Source: Bubalus kerabau
Taxonomy: Eukaryota > Chordata > Mammalia > Artiodactyla > Bovidae
Assembly (NCBI RefSeq): GCF_029407905.1
Contig: NC_073627.1
Coordinates: 48,911,001-48,975,000, forward strand
Direction of reading: 5' to 3'
DNA length: 64,000 bases
Shown here: one piece after another, positions 61,601 to 64,000 of the stretch
How positions within the stretch are numbered: position 1 is the first letter of the stretch
Layout of the letters: every line of letters starts with the position of its first letter
Notes under the pieces: generated by a model
The model's input: only the letters and a program-made list of their open reading frames with translations
The model's database searches: none
Told to the model about the DNA's origin: nothing
Made by a program: the position numbers and the translations under genes

Positions 61601-63638
61601 AAACTTTTATGGAGCAGCTACTGTGTGCCAGGCTCTGAGGCGGGGAGGGGGTCCGTGTGGCCAGAGCCTGACCCAGCCAAGCTCTTGGGTCCATCAGGGA
61701 AGCCGTCGTATATATGCTGCTGAGCAGTGGATGGGGGAAGCCCTGAGTGCAGAGAATCAAATGGCACAAAGGAAAAAGCCACCTCTTCCTCCAGGAGAAA
61801 TCAAAGCAGGCTTCCTGGAAGAGGTGACTCTGGAGCTAAGTTTTAAAGGATAAGTGACAAAGGAGTTGGCCCAGTAGCAGTCAAGGAGAAGACAGAATGG
61901 AGTAGAAACACCAACACAGGCATACCCACAACTGTACATGCGTGCCCCAGCCTGGGCACAATAGGGACACACTTGGAGTACGTCAGCCAGGTACACAGTG
62001 ACTTACACTAGGCCCCCTCACTGGGATCCAGGCTCACACACCTGGATGTGTGCCCATCTGTGGGGCAGGCTCATGGGTACTCAGCATGCTCGCTCACCCA
62101 CTCATCGCTGCTGGAGAGACAAGCCAGCAGAGAAGAGAAGAGAGGCAGAATGGCAGGCAGCTGAGCAGGAGGGGTGGGGCTGGGGAGAGAAGCAGGTGGC
62201 ACAGTGAGAGTTGGGCTCAGCTCAGTTCTGCAGAGATTTGGAAAAGCAAGGCGGTGTAGACCAGAGCCTCTCAAACTTGCACATGAATTACCTGAGGATG
62301 CTGTTAAAATGCAGTTTCTGATTCTGTGAACCTGGGACAGGGCTTGTAAGCCTGCATTTCAGGCCAGCTCCTGGGTGATGCTGAAGCTGCTTTGAGTAGT
62401 GAGGACCCTAACCCTACAAAGTTTGAACACTGGCCACCTGGGTCTCATAACTAGTTAGCATGCCAGACTCTCATTTGTTGTCAGAATTAACCAGAATTCT
62501 GAAGCCAGATGGCCTGGATTGAAATCCTGACTCTGCCATTTGCTAACTGGGCAACCTGAGGCTACTGTGCCTCAGTTTCCTCATCTCTGAAATGGGCACA
62601 TTAACACTTAACTCAGAGGACTGCTGTGAGGATTAAATCAGTTAACATAAGTTAAAGAACCCTCTATGTGAATGAATTTTCCAGTGGTTTGATCCTTGTG
62701 AAGCACTAGCCACACCCTCCTCTCTCTCCAAAGCCTGCTTTCCTGGGTGAACCTCCTGATTTTCACATTTTTTGGCAATCTGGAGAGTTTGAGAATTTCC
62801 CCAATTGTCAAGTCCAGGTTCCCTTTTGCTTGCCAGTTCCTCCCTCCATTTATCCCTCTCCTCTTGCATTTCGCTGTGAGCAGTCACAGGAAGCCAGGAC
62901 ACACCTCCCACATGCCACTTGGAAATCTCATCAACTAAACATCCAAATTCTGCCTGCCACACAGCTGTAGGACAGGAGGCAGCTAAGCTCGCTGGCACTT
63001 GAGCAAGGATCGCCTTTGCTCCAATTTAGAGCTGAGCCCAGGCCCCAGCACGTGCTTAGTGCTGAGAAAGAGGCAGTATTTGCTGATATTTGATGCCAGC
63101 TAGTCACAGGTGTGGATTCAGCCAAGCAGGGGTGGAGAGGGACCTGGGGTGGATAGGGAGGGTCAAGAAGCTACCCATCTGGGAGAGCAAAGCCTGAGAC
63201 TCTGGGCTTCAAGCTTGGCAGAGACAGAAGGGATGAGCCCAGGCTTCTACCCATGGGAGCCGGGGAGGGGCTGGCAGGGCAATGGAGAGAGTGGGACCTG
63301 TGCAGGTCCAAGCCAAGGTGGGGAGCCCTGATCTCTGGCTTCTCCCACCTAGGTCAGCCCGGGAGAGCGAGGATGAGGACGAGGAGGAGGAGCGGCCGCA
63401 GAGCGCGAGTCGCGGCTGCACCTTGCAGTACCAACATGCTACCCTGCAGGTCTTCACCCAGTTCCACACGACATCATCGGAGGGCACCGACCAGGTGGTC
63501 ACCATGCTGGGCCCAGACTGGCTGGTGGAGGTCACCGACCTGGTCAGCGACTTCATGCGGGTGGGTGACCCCCGAGTGGCACGCATGGTAGACAGCAGCA
63601 CGCTGGCTGGGCTGGAGCCGGGCACCACTCCCTTCAAG
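8581..63638 (+). CDS. TMEM132E: TMEM132E, transmembrane protein 132E, 5' seven coding exons (partial)
   Basis: The joined exons 8581-8647, 54012-54942, 56971-57117, 57373-57565, 58250-58393, 61294-61499 and 63353-63638 give 658 codons without a stop. The product is recognised as TMEM132E from its signal peptide, the LPVLNVSLGPFSTSQV block, the RDWDDFGVTERLPC block and the acidic EDEDEEEE stretch. TMEM132 proteins are single-pass type I neural membrane proteins; the ectodomain is described as cohesin-like plus tandem Ig-like folds and is thought to act in adhesion. Human TMEM132E has been linked to recessive deafness (DFNB99). N-glycosylation sequons fall at N70, N91, N318 and N399. The transmembrane helix and cytoplasmic tail are missing because later exons lie outside the window. 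The start has G at -3 and G at +4, with in-frame stops upstream (TAG 8398-8400, TGA 8500-8502). Identity is near certain; species is not determined. Confidence 0.95.
10648..11147 (-). mobile_element. Bov-tA SINE split by an L1
   Basis: The tail half is 10648-10754 and the head half 11030-11147 (gtgggttgccacttccttct to tgccaccagggaaaccct). The two halves join into one normal SINE once the L1 at 10755-11029 is removed. Confidence 0.9.
10755..11029 (+). mobile_element. L1 3' end inserted in a Bov-tA
   Basis: The typical ruminant L1 3' region reads tatatgtatacctgtggctg, then atggcagaaactatcacaat, then an A-rich tail. It is flanked by a 16-base duplication (aagaatactggagtgg at 10739-10754; one mismatch at 11030-11045). 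Confidence 0.88.
11935..12540 (+). mobile_element. L2 LINE 3' portion
   Basis: The order is intact: ctggttccccactgcctata, later gaaatgtcacctcctccagg, finally acacatagtaggcactcag. A TG microsatellite has grown inside it at 12356-12384. Confidence 0.65.
12356..12384 (+). repeat. (GT)n microsatellite
   Basis: It is a perfect dinucleotide run of about 29 bases within the L2. Confidence 0.95.
13755..13885 (+). mobile_element. MIR remnant
   Basis: It reads ttcaaatccagacttggtca, then tgtgtagccacaggacagtc. Confidence 0.5.
15600..15680 (-). mobile_element. MIR remnant
   Basis: The reverse MIR core cccattttacagagggcaaa is visible with short flanks. Confidence 0.45.
15850..16190 (+). mobile_element. 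L2 LINE 3' end
   Basis: It contains tgttccctctgaccagaaca, ttcctcccggaagcccgcc, then ttaggaacaaagtaggcatt near the end. Confidence 0.6.
16340..16615 (-). mobile_element. Bov-A2 SINE (two A units)
   Basis: Two BovB-derived A units in tandem (16355-16475 and 16500-16615) are joined by a short aaagtgaaacatgaaagtga linker. The left end carries a (GCT)n run from 16337. No tRNA head is present, as expected of Bov-A2. Confidence 0.88.
16642..16842 (-). mobile_element. Bov-tA SINE
   Basis: It runs from aagtcgctcagtcgtgtccg to agctgagccacaagggaaac, close behind the Bov-A2 and in the same orientation. Confidence 0.88.
18335..18540 (+). mobile_element. MIR, long copy
   Basis: It has ccagttgcttaaccactatg, cctcatctgaaaatgattat, agggctgttgtgatgattg and tagctcctggcacagagtg in order. 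Confidence 0.7.
19339..19551 (+). mobile_element. Bov-tA SINE
   Basis: It goes from gggcttcccaggtactgtga through cctggagaatcccatggaca to gaagtgacttagcacc. Confidence 0.9.
20113..20572 (+). mobile_element. BovB LINE 3' end, sense arm of an inverted pair
   Basis: It covers about 150 codons of the degenerate BovB C-terminal ORF, from agtcaaagctatggttttcc to the actg-like end at gaataacaac. It faces a second BovB copy 54 bases away. Confidence 0.9.
20626..21273 (-). mobile_element. BovB LINE 3' end, antisense arm of an inverted pair
   Basis: This 648-base 5'-truncated copy starts with repeated cagtt units (the element's 3' end) and ends with tgtttccccatctattcccc. The 10-base duplication atgaaccctt flanks it at 20616-20625 and 21274-21283. 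Most of the C-terminal ORF can be read on the minus strand, so this is a fairly young copy. Confidence 0.93.
21453..21765. mobile_element. Ancient interspersed repeat, possibly hAT-type
   Basis: The pattern ggtgctgttcaacagaaata at one end, an AT-rich middle with aaaaagtaaaaagaaacagg, and agtagccacacatggcaagt at the other is a repeat seen across mammals. I am not sure of the family name. Confidence 0.5.
22140..22575 (+). mobile_element. L2 LINE 3' end
   Basis: It ends with ggaatggaagcccccgagaa, a cagcatctattgtgtggaat block and an atgaatgaa tail. Confidence 0.5.
22690..22909 (-). mobile_element. Bov-tA SINE
   Basis: It is near full length, from cagtcactcagtcatgtcc to agcgccacctgggaagccc, with a CTCF-like core at 22888-22900. 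Confidence 0.9.
22950..23125 (+). mobile_element. MIR
   Basis: It contains ggcttagtttccacaccta, tcctcatagggttgtagtaa and the 3' end catgctcaataaaaagtag. Confidence 0.65.
23425..23605 (+). mobile_element. MIR
   Basis: It contains cctcaggtttcttatctgta, gggatgctgtgagccgatg and agagtgcccagcaccgcct. Confidence 0.65.
23830..23960 (-). mobile_element. MIR
   Basis: It reads aggtggggagactaaggtcc, then agcacacacagcagtcagg, then gacctgaggcccaggtctc. Confidence 0.6.
24530..24640 (-). mobile_element. MIR remnant
   Basis: The core gatgaggaaactgaggcttc is preceded by a degraded 3' part. Confidence 0.5.
24943..24970 (+). other. G-quadruplex-type G-run
   Basis: Four runs of four or more G separated by single C bases occur on the + (sense) strand, so the intron 1 transcript would carry it. 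Confidence 0.6.
26313..26530 (+). mobile_element. Bov-tA SINE
   Basis: It goes from gggcttcccaggtggctcag to gaagcgacttagcacag, with a small internal duplication (aggagactcaggagactcag). Confidence 0.92.
27055..27120. promoter_or_regulatory. Candidate intronic regulatory element
   Basis: Clustered gatttaattgg, cccaattaagtgag and taattgttac in unique sequence. Inferred only. Confidence 0.28.
27570..28190 (+). mobile_element. L1 3' region interrupted by a Bov-tA
   Basis: It starts as tactggagtatagttgcttt, then after the SINE continues ttataaggttgtgttagttt, gtacaacaaagtgaatcagc and attccacacacatgtgtcaa, a well-known ruminant L1 3' UTR order. Confidence 0.8.
27601..27827 (+). mobile_element. Bov-tA SINE inserted in an L1
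   Basis: It is bounded by the perfect 11-base duplication atagttgcttt at 27590-27600 and 27828-27838. It has a full head and tail; the 3' end is cactttcactttttc. Confidence 0.93.
28384..28563 (+). mobile_element. CHR-2-type SINE
   Basis: It goes from gggacttcccaggtggtcc through cagggaactagatcccacat to a (TAAT)n-like end, ttaattaattt. Confidence 0.85.
28652..28785 (+). mobile_element. BovB LINE, short 3' fragment
   Basis: Only the last 130 bases remain (aacatgaacttgggcaaact to gactgaacaacagcaac). Confidence 0.85.
28845..28915. mobile_element. MER5A-like DNA-transposon remnant
   Basis: It reads ccagaaattctggattaatt, then gcttgggaacctgcatttta, resembling hAT-Charlie MER5 elements. Confidence 0.4.
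29110..29215 (+). mobile_element. L2-like 3' end
   Basis: It contains tagtacatgctccataaata and tttatgggatggatgataag. Confidence 0.4.
30405..30565. promoter_or_regulatory. Candidate conserved noncoding element
   Basis: Unique sequence with tttcattagggg, gaccctaatggcc, gtgattaaatgtacc and tgctaatttgggtcaattaa. No repeat family fits. Confidence 0.33.
31898..31990 (-). mobile_element. MIR remnant
   Basis: It contains gggagactgaggcccagtgg followed by cctgtctgaggtcacacca. Confidence 0.55.
32025..32990 (+). mobile_element. BovB LINE, longest copy in the window (reverse-transcriptase end)
   Basis: This 966-base fragment starts within the reverse-transcriptase region. Around 32070-32140 the frame reads IEKGVCQGCILSPCLFN; at 32216-32235 the catalytic box reads HADD in place of the usual aromatic-ADD. 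A frame of 244 codons stays open from 32240 to 32974 but is out of register with the N-terminal domains, which are absent, so the copy cannot be active. It ends in actgagcaactgaacaac. Confidence 0.92.
33533..33848 (-). mobile_element. Bov-tA SINE with a duplicated head unit
   Basis: A full copy (33533-33735) is followed directly by a second head-proximal piece (33736-33848: aagaatactggagcgagtag to ctgagctatgaggaaagccc) in the same orientation. The 3' side of the complete copy opens with gtgaaagtgaaagtcgctca. Confidence 0.88.
33885..34080 (-). mobile_element. MIR
   Basis: It contains catttaatcctcacagcaac, cctgccaaaggtcacacagc and tgtggagccaagacccggc in order. Confidence 0.65.
34262..34372 (-). 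mobile_element. CHR-2-type SINE
   Basis: It has a T-run at the left (the A-tail reversed), ttgccgtgcagcttgcagga, and the right end ggccatcagggaactc. Confidence 0.75.
34390..34790 (+). mobile_element. L2 LINE remnant
   Basis: It contains agctcccatctcctgttgcg and acccgtgatctggccttgcc, followed by a worn central part. Confidence 0.55.
34907..35234 (+). mobile_element. BovB LINE 3' end
   Basis: It runs from aagactgcaaggagatccaa to repeated actga units. The duplication attattataaa (34896-34906 and 35235-35245) probably flanks it, though the site is AT-simple. Confidence 0.9.
35283..35497 (-). mobile_element. CHR-2-type SINE, near full length
   Basis: It is a tattta tail, then gcttagttgctccatggcac, cccaaccagggatcgaaccc and ggaccaccagggaagtgcc. 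The B-box region is intact in reverse. Confidence 0.85.
35520..35715 (-). mobile_element. MIR
   Basis: It includes caaggcaaccccatggagtg and ctgctcagggtcacacagct. Confidence 0.6.
36271..36590 (-). mobile_element. MaLR/MLT-like LTR remnant
   Basis: It begins tgtattagtcagctatgacc and has ttcagtggcataaaatacta, matching the reversed 3' end of MLT-type LTRs. The rest is diverged; a non-LTR origin is possible. Confidence 0.45.
36750..36840 (-). mobile_element. MIR remnant
   Basis: It reads acagaagctgaggccccggg, then tgcccatgtcacacagcaga. Confidence 0.5.
38120..38418 (+). mobile_element. L2 LINE 3' end
   Basis: The end has aaattccttaagggcagaaa, tctgtctccctgggcagttc and gctgaataaatatttatttg. Confidence 0.65.
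38521..38750 (+). mobile_element. CHR-2-type SINE with perfect target-site duplication
   Basis: It runs from gaggacttgcctggtggtcc through the gaaagcccacacacagcaac tail region to aattatttaggaaaaaa. The duplication taagagaaagca is at 38509-38520 and 38751-38762. Confidence 0.92.
38786..38834 (-). mobile_element. Bov-tA head fragment
   Basis: Only gcggattctttaccactgag and the final gaagccca remain. Confidence 0.75.
38964..38979 (+). repeat. (AC)n microsatellite, short
   Basis: Eight dinucleotide units. Confidence 0.9.
39092..39348 (+). mobile_element. BovB LINE 3' end
   Basis: It runs from ctgaagctccaatactttgg to ttagcaactgagcaacaa. Confidence 0.9.
39465..39580 (+). mobile_element. MIR remnant
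   Basis: It contains ccctgggcaagccccttagc and ggttccttcataggcaaaag. Confidence 0.55.
39774..39788 (+). repeat. (GT)n microsatellite, short
   Basis: A perfect GT run 60 bases before the larger compound microsatellite. Confidence 0.9.
39848..39906 (+). repeat. Compound (CT)n(CA)n microsatellite
   Basis: About 14 CT units pass directly into about 15 CA units with one CG interruption. It abuts a possible conserved element at 39918-40035. Confidence 0.95.
39918..40035. promoter_or_regulatory. Candidate conserved noncoding element
   Basis: This is a non-repeat AT-rich island in GC-rich surroundings, with several homeodomain cores (ctaattgtttattagg, tataattaggataatgc, cattagtcatttag). Function is inferred from composition only. 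Confidence 0.35.
41203..41396 (-). mobile_element. Bov-tA SINE
   Basis: It runs from gtgaaaaagtcactaagtcg to actgagctatcagggaagc, with a short internal gap near 41278. Confidence 0.9.
42251..42458 (+). mobile_element. Bov-tA SINE
   Basis: It runs from ggcttcccaagtggtgcag to ttagcaactaaacaac. The flanking ctgggtgt occurs at 42241-42248 and 42459-42466. Confidence 0.9.
42543..42838 (+). mobile_element. CHR-2-type SINE, full length
   Basis: It has a tRNA-derived head (gactttcctggtggtcccg), long tail region (gtgcgtagcaacaaagaccc) and an AT-rich end. Confidence 0.88.
42876..43071 (-). mobile_element. Bov-tA SINE
   Basis: It runs from gtgaaagtgaaaatgaaagt to gctgagccaccagggaagcc, with a deletion near 42935. 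Confidence 0.88.
44480..45010 (-). mobile_element. MIR split by a SINE dimer
   Basis: The left part ends tgttacactcatttt at 44570; the right part resumes ctcattttacaaatgtggca and aggctcagagaggttatata. A (TGAA)n run lies at 44456-44476 just before it. Confidence 0.65.
44571..44901 (+). mobile_element. Composite Bov-tA SINE (head-to-tail dimer)
   Basis: A truncated copy (44571-44689) leads directly into a second copy (44691-44901) beginning gggcttccctggtggctcag. The pair shares one 8-base duplication, ctcatttt (44563-44570 and 44902-44909), so it inserted as a unit. Confidence 0.9.
45040..45700. mobile_element. Old L1-type LINE remnant
   Basis: The phrases agataaccaccattagcatt, tttggacatttaggttgtct and gttactggggcaaggagcat match a widespread mammalian L1M-type 3' region. 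The subfamily is not certain. Confidence 0.55.
45759..45784 (+). repeat. (GT)n microsatellite at a SINE end
   Basis: A run of 13 GT units sits between the target duplication and the BovB-derived end of the adjoining SINE. Confidence 0.95.
45761..45981 (-). mobile_element. Bov-tA SINE with expanded tail
   Basis: It runs from the GT tail through gttagtcgctcagtcatgtc to ctgagccatcagggaagccc. The duplication agtaactagt/agtaactcgt is at 45751-45760 and 45982-45991. Confidence 0.92.
46290..46745 (-). mobile_element. Possible ruminant endogenous-retrovirus solo LTR
   Basis: Phrases such as gcaaggagaatgggtggctt, tctgattggctggtggtgag and tgttttgggaatctcaacct recall ruminant ERV LTRs in reverse. No internal viral genes are present. 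Ends and family could not be fixed. Confidence 0.4.
47303..47330 (+). repeat. (AC)n microsatellite
   Basis: A perfect run of about 14 units. Confidence 0.95.
48445..48476 (-). mobile_element. Bov-tA head fragment
   Basis: Only ctgtctgagccaccagggaa and its edge remain. Confidence 0.7.
48641..48746 (+). mobile_element. CHR-2-type SINE, short form
   Basis: It runs from gggacttccctggtgtccgg to an A-run. The imperfect duplication gctgcatgattcca/gttgcatggttcca (48627-48640, 48745-48758) indicates an older insertion. Confidence 0.88.
48850..49212 (-). mobile_element. MLT1-type MaLR LTR
   Basis: Reversed MLT1 order is seen: cctgcttgggctgccagaac, gttcaggaggctggaagtct, tagggcccacccatatgacc, and near the end gggttgggacttggacgtgt. 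Confidence 0.75.
49566..49601 (+). repeat. (GT)n microsatellite
   Basis: About 18 perfect units, the longest pure dinucleotide run in the window. Confidence 0.95.
49855..49950 (-). mobile_element. MIR remnant
   Basis: The core ggggaaactgaggcccagag is visible with agtcagtgagccggagagc. Confidence 0.55.
50745..50870 (-). mobile_element. MIR remnant
   Basis: It contains ttagagatggaaactgaggc followed by ggaagcaagttgccg. Confidence 0.55.
51355..51560. promoter_or_regulatory. Candidate intronic regulatory element
   Basis: An AT-rich unique patch about 2.5 kb before exon 2 with gctaattgcctcatttg, attaaatcacagattt and aatatgcatacgtgg (octamer-like). Inferred only. Confidence 0.28.
51610..52170 (-). 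mobile_element. L2 LINE remnant split by a SINE
   Basis: Left blocks include cacagaggaggcaccattcg and gcagagggcacagcatgagc; the right block gaattttattctgtaa follows after the SINE. Confidence 0.55.
51897..52024 (-). mobile_element. Bov-tA SINE, head-truncated
   Basis: The tRNA head is missing; the tail part (aagtcgcttcagtcgtgtcc to ccatgcctttctccaggg) is flanked by the 9-base duplication gcagcatca at 51888-51896 and 52025-52033. Confidence 0.9.
52773..52984 (+). mobile_element. Bov-tA SINE
   Basis: It runs from gggcttcccaggtggttcag to gcacgacttagcaactgagc, 1 kb before exon 2. Confidence 0.9.
53050..53190 (+). mobile_element. MIR
   Basis: It contains gtttgaatcctactgctggc and cttgggtaagttatttaagc. 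Confidence 0.65.
53369..53592 (-). mobile_element. Bov-tA SINE
   Basis: It is flanked by the perfect duplication aatatgtactg at 53358-53368 and 53593-53603. The head ends ctgagccactgggaaagcc. Confidence 0.93.
53604..53765 (-). mobile_element. MIR
   Basis: It contains taagtcctcacaatagcact and cattttacaaatgaggatgc. It ends about 250 bases before exon 2. Confidence 0.6.
54012..54942 (+). CDS. TMEM132E: TMEM132E coding exon 2 (N-terminal ectodomain)
   Basis: This 931-base exon encodes residues 23-332 and two bases of codon 333. The acceptor is the cccag ending at 54011; the donor gtaggg starts at 54943. It holds the mature N-terminus (ASGRSHPAS), sequons at N70, N91 and N318, the RDWDDFGVTERLPC block, and paired cysteines in SSCRLSGGLATC that probably form disulphides. 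The exon is strongly GC-rich, unlike the intron around it. A reading frame runs upstream of the acceptor to 53783 in phase, but nothing supports its use as coding sequence. Confidence 0.95.
55208..55612 (-). mobile_element. BovB LINE 3' end in intron 2
   Basis: It runs from cagttctgttactcagtcgt to gtgctcagctttctttagtg, reading as the degenerate C-terminal ORF on the minus strand. Confidence 0.9.
56146..56266 (-). mobile_element. Bov-tA SINE, head-truncated
   Basis: It starts gctgcttagttgctttagtc and stops at ggagtgggttgccatgccc. Confidence 0.85.
56440..56830 (+). mobile_element. CR1/L3-like ancient LINE remnant
   Basis: The phrases agtagtgagtcccctgtcac and taatagaagggactacagct resemble the 3' part of CR1/L3 elements. 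Low certainty. Confidence 0.35.
56971..57117 (+). CDS. TMEM132E: TMEM132E coding exon 3
   Basis: The exon completes codon 333 (Arg), encodes residues 334-381 and gives two bases of codon 382. It starts VKAKKGVTLLGTKSRSGQWH and ends AQGTPLPP. The acceptor is tttgtcccag and the donor is gtgagc at 57118. The phase is continuous with exons 2 and 4. Codon 382, made across the exon 3/4 junction (TG+G), reads Trp. Confidence 0.94.
57373..57565 (+). CDS. TMEM132E: TMEM132E coding exon 4
   Basis: The exon completes codon 382 and encodes residues 383-446, from EGQGPLEILQLDF to ILPLAM, and leaves phase 0. Sequon N399 (NFT) lies here. The acceptor is accatgcag and the donor gtgagt at 57566. It is separated from exon 3 by only 255 bases, the shortest intron seen in this gene. 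Confidence 0.94.
57566..58249 (+). other. TMEM132E: TMEM132E intron 4
   Basis: The intron is 684 bases, gtgagt to tgcag, largely unique. Part of it (57640-57960) has the look of a worn minus-strand L2 remnant. No alternative exon is evident. Confidence 0.85.
58250..58393 (+). CDS. TMEM132E: TMEM132E coding exon 5
   Basis: This exact 48-codon exon (residues 447-494) has phase 0 on both sides. It starts DTEIINTAILTGRTVAIPVK and ends ECESDNEDIIK. The acceptor is tccctgcag; the donor is gtgggc at 58394, a weaker donor than its neighbours. Because it is symmetric, skipping it would keep the frame. Confidence 0.94.
58793..58970 (+). mobile_element. CHR-2-type SINE in intron 5
   Basis: It runs from gacttccctggtagtccatt through gcacatagcaactaagaccc to a taaataaata tail. 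Confidence 0.85.
58971..59105. repeat. AT-rich low-complexity tract
   Basis: An irregular run of (A/T)-only words such as aaatatttatttaaaat continues the SINE tail for about 135 bases with scarcely any G or C. Confidence 0.85.
60958..61098 (+). mobile_element. Bov-tA SINE, tail half
   Basis: The head is missing; gcaatccactccagtactct to gatcgacttcacttcacttc remains, ending about 195 bases before exon 6. Confidence 0.85.
61294..61499 (+). CDS. TMEM132E: TMEM132E coding exon 6
   Basis: The exon encodes residues 495-562 and two bases of codon 563. It starts VSSSCDYVFVSGKESRGSMN and ends WRVPILPDRR. The acceptor is a C-rich tract ending cccccag; the donor is gtacag at 61500. The MTVWVPKLPLHIELSDARLS block is characteristic of the family's middle ectodomain. 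Confidence 0.94.
61590..61860 (-). mobile_element. L2 remnant
   Basis: It contains gctactgtgtgccaggctct and, further right, gcttcctggaagaggtgact. Confidence 0.5.
62266..62425. mobile_element. MER5A hAT-type DNA transposon remnant
   Basis: The full MER5A order is present: gagcctctcaaacttgcaca, gctgttaaaatgcagtttct, ctgggtgatgctgaagctgc. Confidence 0.75.
62505..62668 (+). mobile_element. MIR
   Basis: It contains tggattgaaatcctgactct, gtgcctcagtttcctcatct and gtgaggattaaatcagttaa in order. Confidence 0.75.
63353..63638 (+). CDS. TMEM132E: TMEM132E coding exon 7 (last exon in window)
   Basis: The exon completes codon 563 (Arg) and encodes residues 564-658, ending GLEPGTTPFK in phase 0. It begins with SARESEDEDEEEERP, an acidic linker about eleven residues long, then the block CTLQYQHATLQVFTQFHT. 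The acceptor is cccacctag and the donor gtatgc at 63639. The rest of the gene must lie downstream of the window. Confidence 0.94.
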
Positions 63639-64000
63639 GTATGCATGTGGTAGGGAGTGCACCATGATACAGACATCCCCAAGACAGGATTTCTGGGGCC
63701 TCAGCTTCAGGGAGTAACTCCAGACAGCCCCGGAAACACACTTGCTTCCCCACCTGCCCTTTTGCTGGAAATTCCATCATCGAAGGTCAAGGTCAACTTC
63801 ACCTTGGCGAAGGTTCTCTCTCCCAGGCTCATCAACCTCGCATGGCTCGGTGTGGTCCCTGAGAGTAGATGGGGGTGAGGAGGGGGTGGGGGCGGGGGGA
63901 GGGTTCAGCCAACCCAGAGGCCAGGAAAGGGAATTGTGGAGATCTAGGAACTCAACTTTGACCTTCCTCCTTGATAACTGGGTGCCTGGGCAGATATCAT
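63639..64000 (+). other. TMEM132E: TMEM132E intron 7, 5' part
   Basis: The intron starts with gtatgc and leaves the window. It has a G-rich run at 63871-63903 and otherwise no feature. Confidence 0.85.
63871..63903 (+). other. G-quadruplex-type G-run in intron 7
   Basis: Five or more runs of three to six G with loops of one to three bases start 233 bases after the exon 7 donor on the transcribed sense strand. Confidence 0.6.

Larger units (their letters stand above)
61500..63352 (+). other. TMEM132E: TMEM132E intron 6
   Basis: The intron is 1,853 bases, gtacag to cctag, with L2-, MER5A- and MIR-like remnants. No young ruminant SINE is present. The last 680 bases before exon 7 are unique. 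Confidence 0.85.

Noticed and set aside
1..64000. CRISPR arrays, phage or plasmid genes, operons
   Set aside because: None is present; repeat structure, splice sites and CpG pattern are those of a mammalian chromosome.

Overview
This window is vertebrate nuclear DNA from a ruminant, most likely a bovid. The evidence is a dense scatter of ruminant-specific repeats: BovB (RTE-type) LINE 3' ends, Bov-tA and Bov-A2 SINEs, and CHR-2-type SINEs. They lie over older mammalian repeats (MIR, L2, L1, MER5A-like, MaLR/MLT1-like). There is no bacterial-style gene packing, and nearly every long open reading frame is either one exon of a spliced gene or a decayed repeat.

Only one protein-coding gene can be supported: TMEM132E on the + strand. 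Seven coding exons are visible (8581-8647, 54012-54942, 56971-57117, 57373-57565, 58250-58393, 61294-61499, 63353-63638). All internal junctions are GT-AG and the phases join without a break, giving 658 codons. The reading frame is still open at the last donor, so the C-terminal part of the ectodomain, the membrane segment and the cytoplasmic tail lie beyond position 64000. The signal peptide is split between exon 1 and the 931-base exon 2 by a 45.4 kb first intron.

Layout. 1-6416 is intergenic and repeat-rich. 6417-9850 is a CpG island with the promoter, a long GC-rich leader holding several upstream ATGs, and exon 1. 8648-54011 is intron 1, made of SINE/LINE insertions, microsatellites and several AT-rich, homeodomain-site-rich unique patches that could be conserved regulatory elements. 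54012-64000 holds exons 2-7 and compact introns.

No undescribed system is evident. The most interesting points are an inverted BovB pair that could fold into a long intronic hairpin, an upstream-ORF-rich leader with two start-stop elements, two G-quadruplex-type runs, candidate intronic enhancers, and nested insertions whose target-site duplications can be read directly.
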